A DNA stretch of 64,000 nucleotides from Limnochordaceae bacterium (GTDB taxonomy: Bacteria; Bacillota; Limnochordia; Limnochordales; Geochordaceae), in the NCBI GenBank assembly GCA_014896295.1, contig JADBKR010000003.1, positions 175,515 to 239,514 on the forward strand, read 5' to 3'. Below, piece by piece: positions 1 to 8,646 of the stretch; the first letter of the stretch is position 1, and every line of letters begins with the position of its first letter. The position numbers were made by a program, and so were the translations under genes. The notes under the pieces are model-generated. The model had not been told where the DNA came from and did not search any database. It was given only the letters and a program-made list of their open reading frames with translations.

Positions 1-126
1 GCACCCTCCGAAGCCTCGTCCGCACCCCAGGCGCTGTCCGCGGCCGGCGCGGCCGCCGAAGGAGCGCCCGCGCCGGCGAGCCGCCGGAGCCGGGCCGAAC
101 GGGCCGTGACCACCGGCAGGCGATGA
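1..126 (+). CDS. C-terminal tail of an upstream gene, probably recA (partial)
   Basis: Frame 1 is open from the left edge to a TGA at 124-126 and encodes about 41 residues rich in Ala, Pro, Ser and Arg. The 28-base gap to recX and the usual Firmicutes order recA-recX-rny suggest this is the variable C-terminal tail of RecA. No RecA-specific motif lies inside the window, so the assignment rests on context alone; any gene placed before recX would fit. Confidence 0.45.
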   Translation, partial: APSEASSAPQALSAAGAAAEGAPAPASRRSRAERAVTTGRR

Positions 127-153
127 GGGTCCGGGCCGGAAGGGGGAGCACGG

Positions 154-831
154 TTGGCGATCCGGATCGCGTCGCTGGAGCGGCGCCGGGGGCGCAGCTG
201 GTACCGCCTGATGGCCGCGTCGCAGGAGGCCTGGGTCGTGGATCAGGAAGCGCTGGAGAGCCTGGGGCTCACGGCCTGGGCCTCGCAGGGCGCGGGCAAG
301 GCCGCGCCGGAGCCGCCGGAGATCGAGCCCCTGTTGCTCGAGGAAGCGGAGCGGGCCACGGCCCGCCGCCGCGCGATTCGTCTCCTGGGCCAGCGTGCCC
401 GGAGCGAGGTGGAGATGCGGCGCCTCCTGGGCGCATGGCCCTTCCGCCCGGATACGATCGAGGACACGGTCCGCTGGGTCCGCGCCCTGGGGTATCTCGA
501 CGACACCGCCCTGGCCCACGACGTGGTGGACCTGCGGGTGGGGCGGGGAGCGGTGGGCCGCAAGGCCCTGCTCCTGGAGATGGAGCGGCGTGGCATCGAC
601 GAGAGCGTGGCGCTCCGGGTCGTGGCGGAGAAATACCCCCGCGAGCGAGAACAGGAGGCAGCGCTTCGCCTGGCCATGCGGCAGCTGGCGCACCTGCAGC
701 GGCTGGCGCCCGCGCAGCGGGCCGCGCGCCTGTGGGGATACCTCGTGCGCCGCGGCTTCGACGAAGAGCTTGCGCGCGAGGTGGCGGTACGCGCGGCCCA
801 CGAATCCGGCACCGCCGGCGACGCCACGTGA
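154..831 (+). CDS. recX: RecX, regulator of RecA
   Basis: This 225-residue protein has the RecX layout: an N-terminal extension, then three-helix repeats from about residue 70, including the stretch RSEVEMRRLLG and the YLDDTALAHDVV region typical of the family, with basic residues in the second repeat. RecX binds RecA filaments in the cytoplasm and tunes strand exchange. The TTG start is chosen because a GGGGGA Shine-Dalgarno lies about 8 bases upstream at 142-147. It follows the presumed recA tail and precedes rny, the normal order. The fold is recognised with good confidence although RecX sequences diverge widely. Confidence 0.85.
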   Translation: MAIRIASLERRRGRSWYRLMAASQEAWVVDQEALESLGLTAWASQGAGKAAPEPPEIEPLLLEEAERATARRRAIRLLGQRARSEVEMRRLLGAWPFRPDTIEDTVRWVRALGYLDDTALAHDVVDLRVGRGAVGRKALLLEMERRGIDESVALRVVAEKYPREREQEAALRLAMRQLAHLQRLAPAQRAARLWGYLVRRGFDEELAREVAVRAAHESGTAGDAT

Positions 832-856
832 GCGGCGGGAGCCGTCGTGGTGGGCG

Positions 857-886
857 TTGACACCGGAATTGCGCAAAGGCTAGAAT
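857..886 (+). promoter_or_regulatory. Sigma-A type promoter upstream of rny
   Basis: TTGACA at 857-862 and TAGAAT at 881-886 are separated by 18 bases, a near-consensus vegetative promoter. It lies after the recX stop and about 150 bases before rny, so transcripts would carry a long leader that contains the hairpin at 943-970. Confidence 0.7.
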
Positions 887-942
887 ACGAACGAAGCCGG
901 GGAAGTGTGACTTTCCTGCGGCGACAATTGACGCCTGCCGGC

Positions 943-970
943 AGCCGAGTGGGTGTCCCCTCGGCTTTTT
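943..970 (+). terminator. Rho-independent terminator or attenuator in the rny leader
   Basis: AGCCGAG (943-949) pairs perfectly with CTCGGCT (960-966) around a 10-base loop and is followed by a T run reaching 970. It sits about 50-60 bases downstream of the promoter at 857-886 and before rny. It could end a short RNA of about 80 nt or act as an attenuator for rny. Confidence 0.6.
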
Positions 971-1040
971 GTGCATTCGCAGGCGTGTGATCGCGATGGC
1001 TGCGGGGCGGCAGGCCGCCCGGCAGTCCGCACCTTGACAA

Positions 1041-2597
1041 GTGAAGGGGGTGTCGCGGATTTCCGCGCTGGTCATCGCGCTGATCGCGCTGATTGCTGCG
1101 GGCGCTTTCGCCGCGGGCTACACGGTTCGCAAGGCGACCTTCGAGGCCCGCATCGGGGGCCTCGAGGCCCGGGGCAAGGCGATCATCGAAGAGGCTGAGA
1201 AGACCGCCGAGGCGAAGAAGCGTGAGGCCTTGCTGGAGGCCAAGGAAGAGGCCCACCGGCTGCGGCTCGAGGCGGAACGAGAGCTCCGCCAGGAGCGAGC
1301 CGAGCTCCAGCAGGTCGAGCGGCGGTTGCTCCAGCGGGAAGAGCTGTTGGAGCGCAAGCTCGAGGGTCTGGACCAGCGGGAGCAGGCCCTTGCCCGCAAA
1401 GCTGCGTCCGTGGACAACGCCATGGCCCAGGCCGAGGAGTTGCTGCGGCGCCGGCGAGCCGAGCTGGAGCGGGTCGCCAACATGACCACCGAGGAGGCCC
1501 GCCAGGAGCTGATCAAAGACGTCGAGGCGGAGATCCAGCGGGACGTGGCACGGATGATCCGGGAGGCGGAAGAGCAGGCCAAAGAGCAGGCCGACCGGAA
1601 AGCGAAGGAGATCATCGCGCAGGCCATCCAGCGCTGTGCGGTGGATCACGTCGCCGAGATCACCGTTTCGGTGGTCAACTTGCCCAACGACGAGATGAAG
1701 GGGCGGATCATCGGCCGGGAAGGGCGCAACATCCGAACGCTCGAGACCTTGACCGGCATCGACCTCATCATCGATGACACGCCGGAGGCGGTCATCCTCT
1801 CCGGCTTCGACCCGGTACGGCGAGAGGTGGCCCGGCTGGCCCTCGAACGGCTGGTGGCCGACGGGCGCATCCATCCGGCCCGGATCGAGGAGATGGTCGA
1901 GAAGGCCCAGAAGGAAGTCGACGCCATCATCCGCGAATACGGCGAGCAGGCTGCCTTCGAGGCCAAGGTGCCCAACCTCCATCCGGAGCTGATCAAGCTG
2001 CTGGGACGGTTGAAGTTCCGGACGAGTTACGGGCAAAACGTGCTCAAGCACTCGCTGGAAGTGGCCTACCTGGCGGGGCTGATGGCTTCGGAGCTGGGGG
2101 CCAACGTGGACGTCGCCCGCAGGGCCGGCCTGTTGCACGACATCGGCAAGGCCGTTTCCCACGAGGTCGAAGGCGGGCACCTGCAGATCGGGATCGAGCT
2201 GTTGCGCCGGTACCGGGAGTCGCCGGAAGTGATCCATGCCATGGCCTGCCACCACGGCGACTATGAGCCGCAGAGCGTCGAGGCCGTCCTGGTGACCGCC
2301 GCCGACGCCATTTCTGCGGCCCGCCCGGGTGCCCGGCGCGAGACCCTGGAGTCGTACATCAAGCGTCTGGAGAAGCTGGAGGCCATTGCCGATTCCTTCG
2401 AGGGCGTGGAAAAGGCGTATGCCATCCAGGCGGGCCGGGAGATCCGGGTCATCGTCAAGCCCGAGCGGATCGACGACGCCATGGCCACCAAGATGGCCAA
2501 GGACATCAGCAAGCGCATCGAGCAGGAGATGGAGTATCCGGGCCAGATCAAAGTGACCGTCATCCGGGAGACGCGGGCGGTGGAGTACGCCCGCTGA
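1041..2597 (+). CDS. rny: Ribonuclease Y
   Basis: RNase Y is the membrane-anchored endoribonuclease that starts mRNA decay in Firmicutes. The 518-residue protein shows an N-terminal membrane helix (about residues 7-25), a long charged coiled coil (about 30-190), a KH RNA-binding domain with GREGRN (about residues 220-230), and an HD phosphohydrolase domain with HD at residues 366-367 in LLHDIGKA. Length matches the family (about 510-520). The GTG at 1041 lacks a clear upstream Shine-Dalgarno; a GTG at 1050 is an alternative, and the GAAGGGGG at 1043-1050 could even serve an ATT a few bases further on, so the exact start is open. A promoter and an attenuator-like hairpin precede it. Confidence 0.95.
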   Translation: MKGVSRISALVIALIALIAAGAFAAGYTVRKATFEARIGGLEARGKAIIEEAEKTAEAKKREALLEAKEEAHRLRLEAERELRQERAELQQVERRLLQREELLERKLEGLDQREQALARKAASVDNAMAQAEELLRRRRAELERVANMTTEEARQELIKDVEAEIQRDVARMIREAEEQAKEQADRKAKEIIAQAIQRCAVDHVAEITVSVVNLPNDEMKGRIIGREGRNIRTLETLTGIDLIIDDTPEAVILSGFDPVRREVARLALERLVADGRIHPARIEEMVEKAQKEVDAIIREYGEQAAFEAKVPNLHPELIKLLGRLKFRTSYGQNVLKHSLEVAYLAGLMASELGANVDVARRAGLLHDIGKAVSHEVEGGHLQIGIELLRRYRESPEVIHAMACHHGDYEPQSVEAVLVTAADAISAARPGARRETLESYIKRLEKLEAIADSFEGVEKAYAIQAGREIRVIVKPERIDDAMATKMAKDISKRIEQEMEYPGQIKVTVIRETRAVEYAR

Positions 2598-2623
2598 CCC
2601 GGCCGCGACATGAGGGATCACGG

Positions 2624-2660
2624 GAAGCCCCTGCCGCCCGAAGGCGACGGCAGGGGCTTC
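2624..2660 (+). terminator. Long perfect hairpin after rny
   Basis: A 13-base arm at 2624-2636 (GAAGCCCCTGCCG) is perfectly complementary to 2648-2660 around an 11-base loop, 26 bases after the rny stop. No T run follows, so it is either a terminator without a U tract or a 3' stabilising/processing structure. Confidence 0.6.
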
Positions 2661-2822
2661 GCGCGTCTGCGGGCGTCTTTGGCCTCGAAGGCCCGGGCCA
2701 CGCGCCCGGGCAGGCTGCCGGTGCCTCCAATTCCCTATCCGCCCTACCAGGGGATCCAGCCCCGGGCGACGAAGGCTACCTACGCTCATTTGAGGCGATT
2801 CGAGGAAGAGAGAGGCGTCTCG

Positions 2823-3398
2823 ATGCAGCAGCGTCCGTCGCACGCCGTCGCCGGAGATTCGCACGACAGTTTCCTGGCCATGCTGCTCGAGCGTTACCAC
2901 GAGGTCCTCACGGTCCGCTACCTCGCCCGCAAGCGGCTCATCGAGCTCACGTTCCTCGCAGATGGCGAGATCGGGACGGGCCAGTTCATGCACCTGAGGA
3001 CCCAGCTCCAGAGGGCCGGGGAGGCAATAGGAGTGCTCCTCTCCATCCCGCCCGGCAGCCTGCGCTGCCGCCGGAGCTTCGTCCTCGGATACACGCAGCT
3101 GACGATCCAGCGAGACCTCGACACCCTCTCCGTGGAGGAGCTGGACGTCCTGGTCGCTCTGGTGCGCCAGGTGCTCGGGCCTCGGCTCGTCGTGGAGCCG
3201 CTCGCCTCCGGCGAGGGGCCCTCCGGCGACGTGGCCGACGACGACGGAGCATCGCCGGAGCGCCTGGCTCACCACCTCGAAGCGCTCAAGCGCCGCCGCC
3301 GCATTCACACCCTCATCGGATTGCGCCACAGCGGGCAGCCTTTGGTGTACGATATGGTGACGAGCCCCGCCTCATCCGCCGGGGCCCGCCATCGCTGA
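2823..3398 (+). CDS. Hypothetical protein between rny and ymdB
   Basis: A 191-residue protein that I do not recognise. The ATG at 2823 is preferred over more upstream starts in the same frame because a purine-rich GAGGAAGAGAGAGG tract (about 2801-2814) precedes it and because the earlier part of the frame overlaps the hairpin at 2624-2660. The sequence is soluble and mixed helical, with a basic KRRRRIH cluster near residue 165 and no membrane helix or cysteine motif. The next gene is ymdB, 31 bases downstream. Its place between two RNA/biofilm genes suggests nothing definite about function. Confidence 0.6.
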   Translation: MQQRPSHAVAGDSHDSFLAMLLERYHEVLTVRYLARKRLIELTFLADGEIGTGQFMHLRTQLQRAGEAIGVLLSIPPGSLRCRRSFVLGYTQLTIQRDLDTLSVEELDVLVALVRQVLGPRLVVEPLASGEGPSGDVADDDGASPERLAHHLEALKRRRRIHTLIGLRHSGQPLVYDMVTSPASSAGARHR

Positions 3399-3429
3399 GC
3401 CTGACAGGCACGGAGGCCTTGGCGTCGGC

Positions 3430-4215
3430 ATGCGCATCCTGCTGATCGGCGACGTCGTAGGGCGCCCCGGGCGGCGCGCGATCCGGGAGCTCCTACCCCC
3501 GCTCGTCGAAGAGCTCAGAGCCGACTTCGTGGTGGTCAACGGGGAAAACGCCGCCGGCGGCTTCGGCATCACCGAACCCACGTACCGGGAGCTCCTCGAC
3601 GCGGGCGCCCACGTGGTCACCACGGGCAACCACGTGTGGGACCGCAAGGAAGTGCTGGCCTTCATCGACCATGCTCCCCAGCTGGTCCGGCCGGCCAACT
3701 TCCCGCCCGGCGCGCCTGGGCGTGGCAGCGTCGTGGTGCGTTCGCCGGGCGGGGTCCCGGTCGCCGTGCTCAACCTCATGGGGCGCACTTTCATGTCGGC
3801 GCTGGACTGCCCTTTCCGGACCGCGGACCGGCTGGTCGAGGAGCTGCGGCGGGAGACGCCGGTGGTCGTCGTCGACTTCCACGCCGAGGCGACCGCCGAG
3901 AAGGTGGCCATGGGGTGGTTCCTCGACGGGCGGGCCACGGTGGTCTTCGGTACCCACACGCACGTGCCCACCGCCGACGAGCGAGTCCTCCCCCGCGGCA
4001 CGGCGTACCTCACCGACCTCGGCATGACGGGGCCGCGCGACGGGGTCATCGGGATGGAGCGGGAGGGGGTGCTCCGCCACCTCCTCTCGGGCCTGCCCCA
4101 CCGCTTCGAGGTGGCCTCGGGCGTGGCCCGCATGGACGCCGCCCTGGTCCAACTGGACGAGGCCAGCGGGCGAGCCAGCTCCATCCAGCGCATCCACCGT
4201 TTCACCGCCTCCTAG
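3430..4215 (+). CDS. ymdB: YmdB-family metallophosphoesterase
   Basis: A 261-residue protein of the YmdB (TIGR00282) calcineurin-like phosphodiesterase family, which acts on 2',3'-cyclic nucleotides and affects biofilm and motility decisions in Bacillus. The metal-binding set is complete: D8 (GDVVG), E39 (NGENAAGG), N67 and H68 (GNHVWD), H151 (DFHAEAT), and H176 and H178 (GTHTHVPTAD). Length and order after rny match Bacillus and clostridia. The ATG at 3430 gives the standard MRILLIGDVVG opening. Confidence 0.93.
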   Translation: MRILLIGDVVGRPGRRAIRELLPPLVEELRADFVVVNGENAAGGFGITEPTYRELLDAGAHVVTTGNHVWDRKEVLAFIDHAPQLVRPANFPPGAPGRGSVVVRSPGGVPVAVLNLMGRTFMSALDCPFRTADRLVEELRRETPVVVVDFHAEATAEKVAMGWFLDGRATVVFGTHTHVPTADERVLPRGTAYLTDLGMTGPRDGVIGMEREGVLRHLLSGLPHRFEVASGVARMDAALVQLDEASGRASSIQRIHRFTAS

Positions 4216-4333
4216 AAAGCGCGGCGAGTAGGACCCTCCGGCGCTGCGCACATTAGGAGGTGGCCGGCGTCACCTTTCGGTCTTCGCCAAAGCTTTGGCC
4301 ATCCTGCCGGCCTGGTGGAGGGTGTGTGGACCA

Positions 4334-4549
4334 GTGGCGGTCGTCAAGGTCATCGAACTCGTCGGCGAGTCGAAGCAGGGATGGGAGGACGCGGTCCGTC
4401 AGGCCGTCAAGCAGGCGGCCAAGACCGTCCGCAACATCAGCGGGGTCGAGGTGCTCAACTGGACGGCCAACGTCAACCCGGCCGACGGCTCCATCGTGGA
4501 GTACAAGGCCGACGTCCAGGTGGCCTTCAAAGTGGACGGCACGGACTGA
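4334..4549 (+). CDS. Dodecin flavin-binding protein
   Basis: A 71-residue protein with the dodecin signature: KVIELVGES at the start, then a helix with WEDAVRQAVKQAAKTVRNISG, and a C-terminal strand ending VQVAFKVD. Dodecins form hollow dodecamers that store or buffer riboflavin/FMN. The GTG at 4334 gives the usual N-terminus; a GGAGGG lies about 12 bases upstream. It is small enough to be mistaken for SpoVS because of its position next to spoVA genes, but the residues fit dodecin and not SpoVS. Confidence 0.88.
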   Translation: MAVVKVIELVGESKQGWEDAVRQAVKQAAKTVRNISGVEVLNWTANVNPADGSIVEYKADVQVAFKVDGTD

Positions 4550-4571
4550 GGCGAGAAGGGGGCTCGGGTCC

Positions 4572-5039
4572 GTGTCATCCCAGACCAAGACCCACCGGCG
4601 GGCGACGCAGGTCGACTACCAGCAGTTCGCCAAGCGGCGCAGGCCCAAACCGGCCTATTTGCGCAACGCGCTCTGGGCGTTCGTGGTCGGCGGGATCATC
4701 GCCCTGGTGGGCCAGTTGTTCACCAGCTGGTTCGTCGGGGCGGGGCTCCCTCCGGATCAAGCCTCCGGGCGGGCAGCGGTGGCCCTGGCCTTCATCGGCG
4801 CGTTGCTGACGGGCCTCGGCGTCTACGACCAGATCGCCCGCTTCGGCGGAGCCGGGGCGGCCATACCGGTCACGGGCTTCGCCAACAGCATCGTGGCCCC
4901 GGCCATGGAGTTCGCCCGAGAGGGGTACGTCTTCGGCATGGCGGCCCGGATGTTCCAGGTGGCCGGGCCGGTGATCGTCTTCGGCGTCAGTTCGTCCGTC
5001 GTCGTGGGGATCATCCGGTGGCTGGTGACGAAGGGGTGA
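4572..5039 (+). CDS. spoVAC: Stage V sporulation protein AC
   Basis: A 155-residue membrane protein matching SpoVAC, the mechanosensitive channel subunit of the SpoVA complex that moves dipicolinic acid across the inner spore membrane. It has a basic N-terminal segment, hydrophobic helices (about residues 34-55, 65-85 and 125-150) and the characteristic block IPVTGFANSIVAPAMEFAREG. The GTG start is chosen for the AAGGGGG at about 4556-4562. The spoVAD start follows 8 bases after the stop. Confidence 0.93.
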   Translation: MSSQTKTHRRATQVDYQQFAKRRRPKPAYLRNALWAFVVGGIIALVGQLFTSWFVGAGLPPDQASGRAAVALAFIGALLTGLGVYDQIARFGGAGAAIPVTGFANSIVAPAMEFAREGYVFGMAARMFQVAGPVIVFGVSSSVVVGIIRWLVTKG

Positions 5040-5046
5040 GCGGCAG

Positions 5047-6118
5047 GTGCCCGGCGCAAGCCTGACGGCCCCGCCCGCCCAGGTCGCCGGCCAGCGGCGG
5101 ATGGGCCCGGGTACCGTACGCTTCTTGCTGCCTCCGCGCATCCTGGCGGGCTTCACCGTGGCCGGGCCCATGGAGTGCAAGGGCCCCATGGGCGGCTACA
5201 TGGACACGTGCCTCGAGGACACTTTTTACGGGGAGCGCTGCTGGGAGCGCACCGAGAGCAAGATGCTGAAGGAGGCAGTGCAACAGGCCGTTCAGCGGGC
5301 CGGCCTCACGGACCAGGAGATCGACCTGGCCCTCACCACCGACCTGCTCAACCAGAACGTGAGCGGCAACTTCGCCATGCGCTCGATACCCATCCCGCAC
5401 GTCGGCGTCTACTCGGCGTGTGCGGGGTTCGCGGGCGGCATCGCCCTGGCGGCGGCCATGGTCGACGCGGGCTTCGCCCAGCGCGCGGTGGTCGGGGCGT
5501 CGAGCCACCACGACGCCGCCGAGCGCCAGTACCGGTTCCCGACCGAGCTCGGCGTCCAGCGGCCCCCCACGGCCCAATGGACGGTCACGGGGGCGGGTGC
5601 CGTGGTGCTCGCAGCCACCGGGCCGGACGACAGCCTGCTCGTCACCCACGCGACCTTCGGGAAGATCCTGGACATGGGGCTCAAGGATCCCTACGACATG
5701 GGCTCCGCCATGGTGCCGGCCGCGGAGGATACCCTGCTGCGCCACCTGCAGGACACGGGGCGCAGGGTGGAGGATTTCGACTGGATCCTCACGGGCGACC
5801 TCGGCCAGGTGGGATCGCGCATCCTGCTCGACTGGCTGAAGGACCGCCACGGCCTGGACATCGACGGGCGCCACAGCGATTGCGGGCGTACTGATGTACA
5901 ACCCCGCGCACCAGGACGTCCACGCCGGTGGAAGCGGGCTGGGAGCCACCGCGTGCGTCGTCTCCGGCTACCTCCTCAAGGCGATGGCCAAGGGCCTGGT
6001 CAACCGGGTCCTGGTCATCGGTACCGGCAGCCTTCACAGTCCGACCACCTATCTGCAAGGGGAGAGCATTCCGGTAACGGCCCACGCCGTCACCATCGAA
6101 CGGCCTGGCGTCTCGTAA
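5047..6118 (+). CDS. spoVAD: Stage V sporulation protein AD (frame interrupted once)
   Basis: SpoVAD is a thiolase-fold protein that binds dipicolinic acid in the spore inner membrane. Residues from the GTG at 5047 match SpoVAD through DLLNQNVSGNFAMR, SSHHDAAERQYRFPTE and GSAMVPAAEDT up to HSDCG. The match then continues in the next frame as VLMYNPAHQDVHAGGSG and on to GESIPVTAHAV, ending at 6118. The switch lies in a GGG run at 5884-5886; removing one G restores a protein of about 356 residues, close to the usual 340. It may be a sequencing indel or a real mutation. The GTG start is preceded by the GGGGTGAG around the spoVAC stop. Confidence 0.88.
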
Positions 6119-6139
6119 GGGCCGGCAGGAGGGGATCGG

Positions 6140-6490
6140 GTGCAGTACCTCTGGGCCTTTCTCGTCGGCGGCCTGTTGTGCGCCATCGGACAGCTGATCA
6201 TCGACGGCACGCGCCTCACCGCAGGACACACCATGGTGCTCTACGTGGTCGCGGGGGCGGCACTGGCGGGTCTCGGCCTGTATGAGCCGCTGGTGCGCTT
6301 CGCCGGGGCCGGCGCGACCGTGCCCGTCTCCAACTTCGGATACGTGCTCACCAAGGGCATCGTGGATCACCTGCGGCGTGAGGGCTGGTGGGGCGCGCTA
6401 TCGGGGACCTTCGAGGTGGCCGGCGCCGTGACGGCCGCCTCGATCCTCTTCGGGGTGGTCATGGCCGTCATCTTCCACCCTCGCGGGTAA
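6140..6490 (+). CDS. spoVAE: Stage V sporulation protein AE
   Basis: A 116-residue, three- to four-helix membrane protein of the SpoVAE (SpoVAEb) family, paralogous to SpoVAC. It carries the same signature (VPVSNFGYVLTKGIVDHLRREG) after the FAGAGAT loop. It belongs to the channel that loads and releases dipicolinate. The GTG at 6140 has GGAGGGG about 8 bases upstream. The gene lies 21 bases after spoVAD. Confidence 0.93.
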   Translation: MQYLWAFLVGGLLCAIGQLIIDGTRLTAGHTMVLYVVAGAALAGLGLYEPLVRFAGAGATVPVSNFGYVLTKGIVDHLRREGWWGALSGTFEVAGAVTAASILFGVVMAVIFHPRG

Positions 6491-6571
6491 CGCGGGGGCG
6501 GCATAGCAGGGGTCCGGGGCGGGGGAAACTACCGGCGACCCGTGCCGAGTTCTGTCTGGAGGTGCTGGAGG

Positions 6572-6904
6572 GTGGACTGGATTCGAGCTGTCGTACGATT
6601 CGTGGTATCGGCCGTAGTGCTGATGTTCGTAGGGGCCATCGTGCCGGGCTTCCGGACCCTGGGCTTCTGGAACGCGCTACTGGCCGCCCTGGTCATCGCC
6701 GGCCTCGGGTGGCTGGTCGAGGTCTTTCTCGGCCGTAACGTCTCGCCGTACGGGCGGGGCATCGTAGGATTCATCGTGTCGGCCGTCGTGATCTGGGCCG
6801 CCCAGTTCGTCGTGCCGGGCATGTCGGTGACCATCCTGGGGGCGCTGTTGGCCGCGCTGATCATCGGCGTCGTGGACATGTTCGTCCCCACAGCCCTGCG
6901 CTGA
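6572..6904 (+). CDS. Phage holin-like four-helix membrane protein
   Basis: A 110-residue protein with about four hydrophobic helices and the look of the phage holin superfamily IV / PF04020 membrane proteins, for example VGAIVPGFRTLGFWNALLAAL and a second copy of the same pattern from about residue 70 (VVPGMSVTILGALLAALIIG). The two halves resemble each other, suggesting internal duplication. GTG 6572 is chosen for GGAGGT at 6558-6563. Its position between spoVAE and spoVAF points to a spore-membrane role, not phage lysis; this is inference. Confidence 0.75.
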   Translation: MDWIRAVVRFVVSAVVLMFVGAIVPGFRTLGFWNALLAALVIAGLGWLVEVFLGRNVSPYGRGIVGFIVSAVVIWAAQFVVPGMSVTILGALLAALIIGVVDMFVPTALR

Positions 6905-6952
6905 GGGCCGCCCCGTGAACGTGCCACCTGCGGGAGGAAACGAAGCCGGCCC

Positions 6953-8521
6953 ATGAAGCTCGAGAGGCCACGCCCCCTCCGACCTCGACAGCTTCTGGCG
7001 CCGCAAACGCCTGGGGACGGGCAATCCAGGGCCGGCGCCGACGGGGCGGGCCGGCCGCAGGCTGCCGGCGTGGAGCGCGGCCGCTTCGACGAGTGGGTCC
7101 AGGCCATCAAGGCCCGGCTGGGCGCCGAGACCAGTTTCGACGTCGTCGTCCGCAACATCCAGGTCGCCGGGCGGGACGGAGCCTTCATCCACCTCGACGG
7201 GTTCATGCTGGCGACGCCCGCCATGCGAGTGCTGCAGGCGCTCATGCAGGCGGAGCCCAGCGCGCTGGAGGGCGATCCCCGCCGGCAGCTGGAACAGAAG
7301 CTGGTTTCCTACTTCGAGGTGAAGTGGGTCCAAAAGCCCGAGGAAGCCGCCGATGAGGTGCTGGTAGGCCAGGCGGCGCTGGTGGTGGCGGGGGTCGACC
7401 AGATCCTCCTCATCGACCTGCGCCGCTATCCTGCCCGGTCGGTGGACGAGCCGCCCATCGAACGGGTCACCCGCGGCTCCCGGGAAGGGTTCGTCGAGAC
7501 CGGCCTGCTCAACGTCAACATGGTGCGCCGCCGGCTCCGGGATCCCCATCTGCGGGTCGAGGCGCTGAAGGTCGGGATACGTTCCAAGACGGACGTCTTC
7601 TTGCTCTACGTCGAGGATCTGGCGCCCAAGGACTTGGTGGACGAGATCCGGCGTCGCCTGGTCTCCATACGGGCGGACGCCTTGCCCATGGGCAGCAAGA
7701 ACCTCGAGGAGTACCTGTCGGGCTCGCGCTTCAATCCCTTTCCCAGGGTCCGGTACACCGAACGTCCTGACGTCACGGCCAGCCACCTGCTGGAAGGGTA
7801 CGTCGCCGTCATCGTCGACACCGCCCCCTCCGCCATGATCCTGCCGGCCAACGTCTGGCAGTTTACCCAGCACGCCGAGGAGTACGTGCAGACACCGGTG
7901 GTGGGCACCTACCTGCGGTGGGTGCGCTTCTTCGCCATCGTCATGTCGGTCGTGCTGGTGCCGCTTTGGGTGGCGCTCGTCTCGCAGATGCCGGATCTCC
8001 CGCCCTGGCTCGGCTGGATAGGCCCCCGCAAGCCGAGCGTCTTTCCGGTCTGGCTGCAGCTGCTGTTGTTGACCCTCGGGCTCGATATCATCCGGATGGC
8101 GCTCATCCACACCCCCGAGGCGCTCTCCACCTCCATCGGTCTCGTCGGTGCGGTGCTCCTCGGGCAGTTCGCGGTGCAGACGGGGTTGTTCGTCAACGAG
8201 ACCATCCTGTACTCCGCGCTGGCCGCCATCGGGTCGTTCACGACCCCGGCGCTGGAGTTCGCCCTTGCCCTGAGGCTCTTCCAGTACCCCTTGATCGCCC
8301 TGGCCGCGTGGCAGGGGCTGTGGGGTCTGGCAGCCGGCCTGACCTTGATGCTCTACGGGATGGCGCTCACCCGGTCCTTCTTCCTGCCTTACCTCTGGCC
8401 GCTGGCGCCCTTCGACGGCAAGGCGCTGTCGCGCCTTTTGATGCGCTATCCGATCCCGGCCGTTCGCACCAGCAAGCCTCCGTCGCCCTCTACGAAGGAG
8501 GCCTCCCCAGGGCCCTCCTGA
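6953..8521 (+). CDS. spoVAF: Stage V sporulation protein AF / GerA-family protein
   Basis: A 522-residue protein of the SpoVAF/GerA (PF03323) family. It has an N-terminal soluble domain (about residues 45-310) with the conserved GLLNVNMVRRRLRDPHLR block and YVEDLAPKDLVDEIRRRL, then membrane helices (about 325-480) with the AVLLGQFAVQTGLFVNE segment. SpoVAF associates with SpoVA components and tunes germination. It closes the spoVA cluster. The first 40 residues are low-complexity and basic, so a later start is possible; GGAGG at about 6932-6936 is rather far from the ATG. Confidence 0.92.
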   Translation: MKLERPRPLRPRQLLAPQTPGDGQSRAGADGAGRPQAAGVERGRFDEWVQAIKARLGAETSFDVVVRNIQVAGRDGAFIHLDGFMLATPAMRVLQALMQAEPSALEGDPRRQLEQKLVSYFEVKWVQKPEEAADEVLVGQAALVVAGVDQILLIDLRRYPARSVDEPPIERVTRGSREGFVETGLLNVNMVRRRLRDPHLRVEALKVGIRSKTDVFLLYVEDLAPKDLVDEIRRRLVSIRADALPMGSKNLEEYLSGSRFNPFPRVRYTERPDVTASHLLEGYVAVIVDTAPSAMILPANVWQFTQHAEEYVQTPVVGTYLRWVRFFAIVMSVVLVPLWVALVSQMPDLPPWLGWIGPRKPSVFPVWLQLLLLTLGLDIIRMALIHTPEALSTSIGLVGAVLLGQFAVQTGLFVNETILYSALAAIGSFTTPALEFALALRLFQYPLIALAAWQGLWGLAAGLTLMLYGMALTRSFFLPYLWPLAPFDGKALSRLLMRYPIPAVRTSKPPSPSTKEASPGPS

Positions 8522-8646
8522 AGGGCGTTGCCTGACGGGCTTCTCCTGCGGGCCCGTTGCGAGGCGTGCAGGTCCGATCCCCTGCCATGTGGTACCATCG
8601 GCACAGGTCCGCGCGAACGGCGCGGCCGGAGAGCAGGGGGTAGGAC

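Noticed and set aside
243..3329. A 1028-codon open frame on the minus strand across recX, rny and the next gene
   Set aside because: It is antisense to well-recognised genes; long antisense open frames are expected at this GC content, and no domain is visible.
4334..4549. SpoVS as the identity of the small gene next to spoVA
   Set aside because: The sequence KVIELVGES...VRNISGVEV is the dodecin pattern; SpoVS has a different conserved core.
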